From: Helochares maculicollis
Lineage: Eukaryota; Arthropoda; Insecta; Coleoptera; Hydrophilidae
Reading direction: 5' to 3'
Assembly: GCA_033557835.1 (NCBI GenBank)
Contig: JAWQRO010000372.1
Coordinates: forward strand, 1 to 41,082
Length of the DNA: 41,082 nucleotides
Each line of letters starts with the position of its first letter. Position 1 is the stretch's first letter. This document shows, piece by piece, positions 9,801-19,889 of the stretch. The translations under genes and the position numbers were made by a program. The notes beneath the pieces are model-generated. The model worked only from the letters and a program-made list of their open reading frames with translations. It ran no database searches and had not been told where the DNA came from.

Positions 9801-12214
9801 GTTCAAAGCAACTGCACTTACTATGGAAAATCTATTAATCAGCGAAATCGTACATGGAATATGAAATAGATGCGTTCATTGTAGTGCTTGATATCAGCAG
9901 CCAGGAAATTCACTTTTAAGTTAATTAAAATTAATTATTGATAACTAGTTTCAACTACAAATATATCATTTCTAAGTTTCAATTAAATAGACTGCAATCG
10001 CGTGTTATTGGTAGTATTTGCTTTATTTTAATAGTCTATACGTTTTACCGTTGCAGCATCTGTTGCTGTTTCAATACCATGGAATAAAGTTTTTACCCAA
10101 AACTACTACATAATAAAATTAAACGACTTTCCTATAGTAATAAGCGTCAATGTTGGCTTTGCAATACTTTTTTCGGCTAACTTATAAACGAAATAACAAC
10201 GCGCTGCGATAATATGACGTGTTTTCACGAATATTTGGCAATGTTCTTACTCTTTTTCTCGCTTAAGAGCAAAATATTTGACGCATTACGAATTACGAAG
10301 TATTCGAGCGAATATTATTTAGTTTTTCAAAATTTGTTACTTATTTTACAATAATTTATTAGCAAAATTTGCTCGGCCTTCATAAATCACTTTCTATAAA
10401 GATAATTTTTCATTATAATGTGCAAAGAAAGATTAATCGTTAATTGGATTTCCACTAAATTATCTCTTCGTGTGCGGATATTTCGCCTGAATTTAATAAG
10501 TTCCACATAGGCGTAAATAAATACATGTAAAATTTGGCTGCAGGCGGTTGAGTAGATTTTAAGAAAGCGAGGCCGAATTATCACCTTTTGTTTTCGATAA
10601 TATTTTATATGGACTATTGATTGGCTGGCATAACATCAGGCTATATAAACAGTAATGGTTATATGTACAAAAAATGGGGCAAATATTAGGGACTGGCCTA
10701 TCAAGTTCATTCTTGTATCGCAGAATCGCATCTTGCGAAAGCATTTATTGAAAAGATACAAAACTTTGCCAGGAGTAGTTAATAGCAAAAGATAGAGTTG
10801 TAAATAAATATCAAAATAATATTTGGTATTAGTTGCTGGATAAATTTAAAGGAAGTTTAATTTTCCAATAGTCGAACGTTATGGCCATATCAAAGGAAAA
10901 TTTACTGAGACTTCATAGTGTCATGTTATGACTATACTACAGCAGGACGTATTTTGCTCAAAGAATTTGCCTACTTTATTGACTTTTACAGTATGAACAC
11001 CAATTTAGACCATGAGAGCTAAAATTTTTTGATGCTTCAGAAATATATTGCATGCCCAGTTTTGTCAAGTATTCATAAATTTGTCCAAACGGTGCCAAAA
11101 CGGTATTTTCGATGCTGGTCACTCTTGCACTTCGCATGAAGGGAGCAAAAAGTCTCAAAGTGCTTTGGAGAATCGAGCAGGGTTACAAGTTGTTCATTGA
11201 AACATTTGGGCTATATTTAGTTGCGCAAAAAATAGTTTTTCTAACTTGTTCTTTTGTTGACAACATAGTAACTACTAATTGAGTAATGGTATGTATTTTT
11301 GAGAGAACAGAGATAGGTTTATCAGAATCTGTGTTATTTAATTTCATGTACTTACAAATTGTGCAAGCTTTAAGTGATAAGAATGTTTAAATTTGTTCGC
11401 AAATAGACCATAGCTATTACAACGTTGTATGCACGAAGTTTTTGGAGTTACTTCCTAAAGACTAAAGTTCTACCAACTTGATGCTTTGTATATTGCGTTT
11501 TGACAATCTCCCTATTGCAACGTTAATGAACGAAAATTGCGATTACCTTCATCACAGAACTGTGAAAATATGATGTATTCAAATAAAAAGCTACCTCCTC
11601 AACAATTAGTCTATTTGAGAAGACCATGGTATTTTTAAGTGTTTAAAAGTCTTATCTACGAAATTGTCCTTTGGTGTCATAAAATAGTAGACACAACAAC
11701 ATTTTTTCTCTTAATAACTGAATTTTAGAAAAGTTTAAATCTTCACTTTTGAATAAAATTTAGCAGTCAATCTGTAGCATCATATAATTTGAGGCACAAG
11801 CACTTATACAAAGTTACTTCTTAAACCTTCTTAAGAGCTGCATTTTCCAGACATCACTTAAAACGTACTTTGTTAGCAAATGAGAATACGTAGCTATTTT
11901 GCTGTCAGTAGCATCAATGATCGCAGAAACACATATGGATGTTCAATCCAAAATATTTGCCACCCTTTTATACTGATTGAAGTTTTGAAAACAGCCGAAA
12001 GAAAAATTTTAAGTCTGAGGCTATATTTCTATGACATTTTCCGATATTTGTTGAATTCTTTGGATTATCATTACGAGCTCACAAAATAGTTTGTCTTACT
12101 TGTTCTTTTTGTGAGAAAATATTTGTCACTGCGTTTTTAATTACCAAACATATCGTAATACTTTAAGAGTCCAGATAGATTATTTAGTTCAAATTTATAT
12201 GGGCTATAAATATA
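6801..12214. other. AT-rich intron sequence, nothing classified
   Basis: No gene, RNA or classifiable transposon was seen. The longest open frames (82 codons at 7067-7315 +, 75 codons at 8972-9199 -) show no motif or coding bias. There is a duplicated AAAACCGT-type string near 8250-8270. Weak, gapped similarity links 11225-11270 with 12077-12125 (both contain ACTTGTTCTTTT), possibly an old diverged duplication. Confidence 0.5.
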
Positions 12215-13395
12215 CCACTGTGGTCAAAAATAATAAGACTTTTTAAATAAAACTTAAGCGGTCATTTATTACTTCAAATGTGTTTCGTCCCTTCAAAGTC
12301 TTTAAAGTAGTTGTTGATGTCGATTTCTGGAATGGCCTTCAGAGCTTCAATTCCACTTGTGTTTCTTCAATTGAGTTAATCTCCTGTTCTAGCAGTTTTT
12401 GAGTTGCGGGAAGAGCTAGAAGCCACGAACCAGGCAGATTTTCTTATGGGTTAGGTGTTAGGATAAGTTTAATTTTAAGATTAGTGTTAGTGTTAAGCAT
12501 GAAAATATGAAGAATAGTAATAAGTCGAACCATTTGTAAGCCCTTGTACATACCATTGAGAAGTGATTAAATACAATTAATGTACAGTCCACTTCGTATT
12601 ATTGGCTTGATCGTATTGACGCGCATGAGGTGTGTATTTCGATCCTTGCTACATTTTTGGTCTTCCAGACACCAATGGGCATAATTAGCTAAATCTGGTG
12701 AATAGGGCGATTGCGAAAAGACATGAGTCAAACTTTCGCCAAAATAGTTTCAATAAACCAATACAGAGTGAGAGTATGATTTATCGTAATGTCGAAACCT
12801 AGAGTTTTCCAGCCATGGTTCCCACAGCTTCTGACCAATAGCTTTATGTCAACCGCGCATGATGCCCAAATAATAGTCTATGTTGACGGTTTGGCCCGAA
12901 TGGAGGAATTCATAATGGACTACAATAATACAATCCAACAATCGGACAAAACCGTTAGCATCACTTTGATTTTCAACTTTGGCGTGTTTTTGCCTTGGCT
13001 CACATTTGGCACGATACTTAATTGATTGCCCAACGGTTTCCAAACAACGCGTAGATACATGTCTCATCTCTTCTTTTAATTTGCCTAATAAAGCTTTGGT
13101 AGCCAGAAATCTTCACTGCGTAACGTTCACACGACTCTCTTCTTCGAAAGCAATTAAGTGTGTTTGGAACCAAGCCAGATGCGACTAGTCTGAGGCCCAA
13201 ATGGTATTTAAAAATTGATTGTTTCGACATAAACGATATTTGCAAGCTATCGATAACCATTATATCAACTAATGATTAGTAGCACTCGCTTTTTGACTTC
13301 CATGACATGTGTTTTATCAGTAGACGTCGATGGTTGGTCAAGACGTTCATCGTCTTCAACGCGTTGTCTGCCTGCTTTGAGTAGCTAATTGTTAT
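12215..13395 (-). mobile_element. Mariner remnant D (SETMAR/GVQW-like group)
   Basis: On the minus strand, pieces line up with a transposase of the group that also holds remnant F. From the 5' side: RVEDDERLDQPSTSTDK (about 13310-13375); the helix-turn-helix and linker DSLQISFMSKQSIFKYHLGL followed by LVPNTLN (about 13130-13255); KYRAKCEPRQKHAKVENQSD (about 12965-13025); VVHYEFLHSGQTVNIDYYLG (about 12850-12915); SPYSPDLANYAHW (about 12680-12720); and the C-terminal KAIPEIDINNYFKDFEG (about 12290-12340). The left end, near 12220, has GTGGTCAAAAATAATAAGAC, a typical end for this group. The N-terminal 40 or so residues are absent. About 200 bp near 12420-12620 match no part of the transposase and may be an insertion. 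Stops and frameshifts are frequent. Confidence 0.83.
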
Positions 13396-13905
13396 TATCC
13401 GTTCAATAGAGATCGACTTTCAGTAATTTTATGAATCATAGCTCTCCATGCAATTCTGTCTAGTGCAACTTCATTTCGCTCTGCAGTTCACGTGTTCATG
13501 ATGGTCTATATCGTGTCGAACCATGGCGTCCCTGCTGTCTCTCTCCGCTGACTTTGCCAATTATCATCGATGTCTACAGCAAGTTGGCGCTCATAACATG
13601 GCCGAAAAGTGAGAGCTGCTGTTCTGTAATTATGCCCATCGGTGTCATTTTTTGCCGGACGCTGCTCAAAACGGCCTGGTTCGTTCTGATAGTCCAGGGT
13701 ATACGAATCATTCATCTTCAGCACCTTAGCTCCAACGCATCTATGATCCTTCTGTGCGCTTTCTTGACTGTCCAGCTTTCACAGACATACTAGTCAATGG
13801 AAATAGCACTATAACGAGTTTTTATTTTGCTATGGTCTTGACATCTCTGCTTTTCCAGATCTTTTCGGTTACTTGCATCGCAGTCCTACCAAGAACAACT
13901 TATAC
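13396..13905 (-). mobile_element. RTE/BovB-type LINE fragment (end of reverse transcriptase ORF)
   Basis: Read on the minus strand with frame changes, the order of motifs is that of the C-terminal region of RTE/BovB reverse transcriptase. These are LGRTAMQVTEKIWKSRDV (about 13840-13890), YVCESWTVKKAHRRIIDALE (about 13730-13790; family form YGCESWTVKKAE.RRIDAFE), IPWTIRTNQAVL, QQLSLFGHVM (about 13600-13630), and DRIAWRAMIHKITESRSLLN (about 13410-13470; family form DREAWRAAVHGVAKSRTRL). It is heavily mutated. The coding end abuts the truncated 5' end of mariner D, so one probably interrupted the other. The upstream limit is a guess. Confidence 0.72.
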
Positions 13906-13979
13906 AAATAAAAAACTGTGGATTGTGTTTTGTCATGCCTTCCTAACATTTTTAATATTTTGACAGCGAAATTGAATTT

Positions 13980-16212
13980 CTCAAACAAATTTTAATGCTG
14001 AAGTTTTCCACTCGTCCAATAAATCGAAAAATATCATTTTTTCGATGAAGGTACGAAAGGATAGTCCATGAAATACTGAAGATAAACGCGTAAAACTTGA
14101 CGGATGCTAGCTACAGTGCAACTAACCTTAAAGGTTGCTTGGATCAGTTCCCACCATCTACATGGGCGAAAACTTACATTTTGTGATCATAGTGATGTAT
14201 TCTAAAAAAATACACTTATAGTTAGTGATAAATATCCAATATTATTAATTTTCAAAGAGATGATTTTTTGTTTTGCCTTTTCTTTCTTTGATAGGGTGGC
14301 AAATCATGCACATTTCCTCTGACATAAATGAAGCAATTGATTAATCTAGCTCGTTTCGGAAAGTGTACGTTTTAACTGCTTTAATATCGTACATCTTTCG
14401 ACACGACTCTGCGTTGTGAATAACCTATAGTAAAAGATGACCGCAAATTTAGCTCGCTTCGGCGATCAAAGCCCAGTGAACCGCAGTGAATTTCGCGTCG
14501 ATATTAAACAACAACTGACTTTTTCCTAATGAGAATGCGAAAAGGCCACACGTCTGCGCCTAAATCTCTCCGGTAATTTTTTTCCGCGCGATCGGCTCCT
14601 TCTTGAGGGAGATAGAGTCATTTCCATTGATCCGACACGGCATAAGGTAGAGGAAGCACGAAATTATGCATTTTATAACCCTGCGGCATACAAAGCCCCG
14701 CCATTACTTACGATCCACCCTGTATTATATACAGCCATATCATGTTGATAAAGTGTGACTGGAATAGAACAAATTCATTCGTGAAATTCGGAACAAATGG
14801 TTCTAGACTGAAGTAGGTAAACTTATGGTTTCCTGCAACGTGCTCGGATTTGGAGAAAGGAATTCCTTATATAAACGTACAAACGTGGCCCCTGAAATAA
14901 ACCTCGGCGTACGGAGCGTACCGAGACGGTACTCTCTGACTTGCCGCATTGCACCTCGGTTCGCCGCTCGGCGTCGCGTCGTTTTATTTAAGCACAAGGG
15001 ATCATCCAATTCCGTAATTGGAGAACTATTCACATGTCCCTCCGATCGGATGAAATTTGATACACGGAATCCCGCCAAATTCCTTCGCCTTCAGCTCGGT
15101 GCTTTTCTACCGGTCCATTTAGAAATTCAGAGGTGAAGTGGAATCCGTATCAAATTTTTAAATTTCATCCGCACAAAAGCGACCGATCGCATTTGATCTC
15201 CCGGCGCAGAAACCGCAACATACATCACCGTTCCTCGCGACAAAGTCAAATAATATTCCCGTCTGTTATTGGTTATCCCGTGACATCCAATTAACCCCGG
15301 GCTCCTAAATGATTGAAAATTATGTTAGTTTAACAACAACCCAATTAGAAACCCCGTCGGCGTCGCGGCGATTTGTGCTTTGCCGCTTCCCTCGCAGGAA
15401 AAATGTATCGCCGTCGGTCGATTTTTGATTCGGTTTAATCTCTCCGATGCAAATTCGAACCGGGAACCTTAGAGGAGCGGTCAGAAAGAGGAAAGGTCCG
15501 CTATGAAAATCGTTCGCAGCATATCGATTTAACCGGAATTAGGAACGAGGATATCTGTGTCGTTTTGGCTGGCAAATTGAGACACAGCGCCAACAATGAC
15601 ACTCGCATCCCGACGCCAGGTTCGGACCGAGGAATTATTTATGCCGACGCCGCGCGTTGCGACGCGGTGCGACGCGACTCAACGCACGCCGCCCTTCCGT
15701 GAAAACAGAAAAAAGAATTTATTTAACTCTATCTTTACGTCTTCTGAATACAAATTCGATCTTCCGGCCGGAATTCTTCCGGGGGTATTCTGAGGATTTA
15801 CGTTTAACAGTATTTGAAAATATTTTATTTAGGACTGTCAACTTAAATTTACCGCCTTACGTCAAGGATCTAAACAAGGAAACGTTCAAAAACAAATTTC
15901 GCGGTAGTTTCGTATTCATAAAAGGCGGGCCGCACGGGGCGGGCCGCCCGTATCGAATAAATTTTTTAAGTGGTTCTTTACATATTTATCGTGCGACGTG
16001 AATAAAAGCTCTTGTTCGCAATAAAAGTTTCGTAATCCGCATTTGCTGTAGGGTTAGGTCATGCGGCTAGAAGAAAAGGTTGTTACACACCGCCCTCCTC
16101 GCGAATCCCAAACCAGATTACCAATTAATTTATCCCTTGTAGCGAACCTGAACTTGTCCCGGCTCCTATCTGCTCTTTGTTTCTTTATTAATTAATATAA
16201 TTTTCTTTGCAG
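13980..16212. other. Distal intron 1, unique sequence with GC-rich patches
   Basis: This looks less repeat-laden than the rest of intron 1 and carries GC-rich, CpG-containing patches near 14900-15000, 15350-15480, 15590-15700 and 15920-15950. The last holds two direct copies of GGCGGGCCGC (15924-15933 and 15938-15947). Open frames here (up to 114 codons at 15657-16001 +) lack domains. The polypyrimidine tract and AG for exon 2 are at 16195-16212. It may hold conserved regulatory sequence; comparison with related species would tell. Confidence 0.45.
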
Positions 16213-16300
16213 AGTACCACCACATTTTCGTTGGAGATTTAAGCCCGGAAATAGAGACACAAACGTTAAGGGAAGCGTTCGCCGCTTTTGGAGAAATATC
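16213..16300 (+). CDS. TIA-1/TIAR-like RRM protein, second coding exon (first half of RRM2)
   Basis: The translation reads EYHHIFVGDLSPEIETQT, then LREAFAAFGEIS. This is the start of TIA-1/TIAR/Rox8 RRM2: beta-1 with the RNP2 motif IFVGDL, helix 1, and the entry to beta-2. IFVGDLSPEI is a family hallmark. The acceptor is strong (tttctttgcag at 16202-16212) and the donor is GTAAGT at 16301. The exon is 88 bases, entered in phase 1 and left in phase 2 (the split Ser codon begins TC), so the next exon must supply one base and then the RNP1 strand (KGYGFVSF-like). I could not find that exon in the remaining 24.8 kb, nor RRM3. Proteins of this family bind U-rich RNA and act in alternative splicing, translational silencing and stress granules. 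The family is near certain; the exact orthologue is not. Confidence 0.92.
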
Positions 16301-16864
16301 GTAAGTTCAAACATACTAATTATTTTGTAAAGCCCGAGCAAATTCAAATTTAGAATGACGCTTCTAATCCCAGCCAGACGGTGAAGAATTTTAATTATTA
16401 TCTTTCTCCCCTTTTTCGTTATGAATTGCCGTTTACCTTCCGGGTAGGACGGATAAAAACGATCGAATTGGATTCGATTCAAAATAAAGAAAACTGCCTT
16501 TTTATTCCTGAAGTATCGTGTGCTATTTCCAGAAAATGTTTTAATCCGAATATAACAAAATAATCCCGGTTGCCGCGGGCAAGGCTTAGTAACTAGATGG
16601 AAGGTTTCTGGATAAGATTTCCCCACAACGAAGAGACAATTTGTTTGCTATATTATCTGCGCCTCCTTCTCGGGAAAACATTTCCATAGGAATCGTTTTA
16701 AGGGGAAACGTTCAAATTAATTTCGTGTATCTAAAATTAATGCAAATATTGGCTTTTATGTTCCTGTTGTAGGTGTTAAAAGAGTAGGTAGGGCTTTTCG
16801 CAGGCTTCGACTACTGCTACGTTGCTTCGCACAATGCCTCGGTCAAAATTGGTAAATCACTTTT
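16301..16864. other. Start of intron 2, nothing recognised
   Basis: This begins with the donor GTAAGT at 16301. A 144-codon frame at 16192-16626 (-) runs antisense across exon 2 and has no domain. The next coding exon is not here. Confidence 0.55.
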
Positions 16865-17290
16865 ATGTGCCAGGTCTGTAAATATGAAACCAAAATTTGC
16901 TCAAACTTGCCTCTAGTCAAAGTAGTGACTGGCAAAACAAACCAGTGGCGCCAACTTCTTGTATTTTCATTTATCAACAACTTCTCACACACACAACAGA
17001 ACAACCTTCAAGCTTTTTTTTTAATTCGACATCTCTCGCTCGGCGAATCTACATACTGACCATCCGAAGGGAATAAAACACTCGATCTAATGGACTTCGA
17101 TATGGCAAAAGTCATCCCAAATTGCCTCACCACTGCACATTCGCGTTTTAAATTACGATCAGATCATGCTCTTGGTCTTGCTTTTGAGCAATTAAATCAC
17201 AAACATCAGATTTCAAGAGCAGAGCATAATTTGATGTATTACATCTTTCTATTTTCCTATAGTATATGTAACGTTATAGACCCGTAAACT
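16865..17290 (+). mobile_element. Jockey-like LINE endonuclease fragment
   Basis: Two adjacent frames (16865-17059 and 17090-17287) read like the C-terminal part of a Jockey-clade apurinic endonuclease. The sequence runs NQWRQLLVFSFINNFSHT (family: KGRQLL...NNF), then LGESTY followed by a stop where the family has PTYWP. After PSEGNKTLDLMDFDMAKVIP (family: DP..TPDLLDFFI.KGI) comes NCLTTAHSRFKLRSDHALGL, with the SDH active-site motif. It is a broken pseudogene fragment; no reverse transcriptase was recognised nearby. The call rests on motif order and spacing and needs a profile search. Confidence 0.55.
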
Positions 17291-17439
17291 GCATGTTAAA
17301 CTTATTTATAACTTAAATCATGAAAATTGATCGCTTATAGACGACAACTGATATTTTTATTTTTATTATTTTATTTATTATTTATTTTGATTAAACTCAT
17401 ACCATATAATTAGTCAAAAACAAATACATTCTTTTAGAT

Positions 17440-19889
17440 TTTAATGTACTTCTGTTGCCTTCCAAAGACTGAGACATCAGAGTAGTCACAATATAAAGAG
17501 GCTCTTGCTTCGCTTACTCGCAAATTAAGGTTGTGATAAAAATTTGATTCGCCTAAACTCAATATTCGTCATATGTGGTCCCTTGTTGTCCTTTTTGCAC
17601 AACATTTTAAGCATATTTAAATCTTAATGCGCTCCCACTGCTCGAAGAATGAGCGAGCGAAGCGAGTCATGAGTACGCAAACCTTGTTTAATTTTTAATA
17701 TATTCATATTTTCTCACTTTATGTACATGTTCGTTTTACCTAAGCATCAGACATCTGAAAATAGTACGCTTTGCCTCGCTTCCCTCGGCATTTAAAAGAG
17801 TTCATTTAAGCTTAATGCATATGAGGCATTAAGAAGACAATTTTCTTGAAAAATCTGATTTTCAGACACTTTGTATCACCAATCAAAGAAATTGGCTATT
17901 TATGTCACTATTCACAAATTACCCATGAATATCTTATTATATTTATATTGATTTGTGTATTGGCATATTTATTTTCAGGTTAGTGTCTTTATTCGAACTT
18001 AGATGGTGTAGATGGTGTAGTATAAAGCTGGACTGTGACTTTTAATATTTTGTCCCTTAACTGTGTTCTGTTAACTAAGCGGGCTCTCATATATGACTCG
18101 TCTTTTCAGGACGAAGCCCGATGTTTTGCTAGCGCCAGCTCTGAAATATTTCAATTTGCAGAGTTCGATTCTGTACCGTTACTTATGTTGTCGCATGTAG
18201 GTAATGAATATGATGGTTTAACACAAGAATAGATTGGGTTGCCTATCGGTTGAAGCTGCACGCTTCAATGTGCGTTTAGGGCTATATATTAAGATTATTT
18301 TGCTTTGCTTGCTCGGGATTCGCTCGCTTCGCTCGCTCATCCGTCGCCAAGTAGGAATGCAGTAAAATGTAGTTATACTTAAAATCTAAAACGTGGAATA
18401 CGCTTCTTTTACACGTTTTCATTACAATTTGTACTTTTAAACATGCTTGTTCCTAAGCAAGCAAAATTTCAGGCGTTCAACAACATTTTGATTTGCGTTC
18501 AGAAACATTTTTTACAAATGTTTAAACACAAGAAATAAAAAGATAGAAAATGCTACTTGTTTTTACACAACATTATATTTTAGATAGAATAAAAATACAA
18601 AAATAATAATTATTTACATAAAAATGTTAGCCTGAGATACCAGAATAGTAAATAAGAACGCTTTCATGCTGATTCTAGTTTCAATTGCTAAGCAGACTTT
18701 TCCGTCGTAGACTAAAGACGTACTAAGTAATGAACACGTTTAACAAGTCCCAAACTGCAATCTATTTTCATTTTATATTTCTACTATATATTAGCAATAT
18801 ATTTTTAAGCGTATTACTTGCTTAATGTATCCCCACTCTGCGAGGGATGAGCGAGCGAATCCCGAGTAAGCGAAGCGATTTTGATTCGTGATGTGCTTTT
18901 CCATTGTATCTACTTCACCAAAATGTTTGATACCCAAAAAAGCAGGCGCTCTGTTTTATTACTTCTTTATTATCTGTGTTATACAAACACATGCCACACG
19001 CCTGATCGAATCTCTTAAAAATTATTTAAGGACAGCAAATAAATAATAGCGATTTCTGACGTATTTGTGCTGTTATTGAGTAACTGAGATGCCAGAATAG
19101 CCATAAATAACAGAGCTCTTGCTCCGGTTACTCGAGACTGATTCGATCATTTCGCTCACCCTTCGTAATGTAAGGTGTAATGACGAATCTACACGATTAA
19201 ACACTCAGATATCGTAATCTATTTTCACTTTATATATCTACTGCGTTCGCTCACTCATCTCGAGTAAGCGAAGCGCTTTTGATTCTTGACATGTTTTGTT
19301 TACTGTGTCTACTTAAACAATTAACCTAAGTTTCTCTCATCCAAAAAATATCTCTTTACATACAGAAACATTCCACAAGCTTTATTCAACGTAAGCAATA
19401 ATTTAAGGCAGCAAATAAACAGTAGCTGTTTATGTATTTGTGCTGCTATCGAACGACCGAGGTATCAGAATAGCCATTAATCAGAATGTTCTTACTTCGC
19501 TAATTTGAGACTGATTCAATCCTCTAGCTCATACCTCACAGATGTAAGGCGTTAGAGCGAATCAACATGATTAAACACTCAAATATTATAATCTATTTTT
19601 ACTCTGCGTATCTATTACGGTGTCGCAGTATAGGTTTAAGCGTGTTTGTTTCTTAAAGCATCTCCACGCTACGAGGGATGAGCGAGCGAATTCCGAGTAT
19701 TCGAAGAGTTATTGATTCTTGATGTGCTATTTTACTGTATCTACTTAAACAACTGATTTTAGCTTCTCACATCCAAAAACAGAACTTAACATACGGAAGC
19801 ATTTCTCACGCTTTAGCCAATGTCTTACCAATAATTTAAGCAAGAACGTAAATAATAGTTGTGTATTTCAGTTGCTATCGAGATACCAG
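17440..19889 (+). repeat. Degenerate repeat field, long form (about 370-450 bp units)
   Basis: Diverged copies of the satellite core recur at about 17641, 18842 and 19673, with a partial one near 19250. An inverted copy lies at about 18303-18350. Between cores recur segments such as GAGATNCCAGAATAGCCATA (about 18635, 19087, 19460) and a stretch with CTTCTCACATCCAAAAA followed by CACGCTTTA (about 19350-19400, 19760-19820, and again at 21570-21670). Spacing suggests an older unit of roughly 370-450 bp. These segments are largely missing from the neighbouring 210-bp units, so the long form looks ancestral. No protein is encoded. Confidence 0.75.

Noticed and set aside
12440..12510. TTAGG-like strings suggesting insect telomere repeat
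   Set aside because: Only a few irregular, interrupted copies; no tandem run.
15657..16001. 114-codon + frame with a GC-rich start
   Set aside because: No domain, no matching splice phase, and it overlaps another frame; more likely GC-rich intron.
16192..16626. 144-codon minus-strand frame
   Set aside because: It lies antisense across the real RRM2 exon and its splice sites and has no recognised motif.
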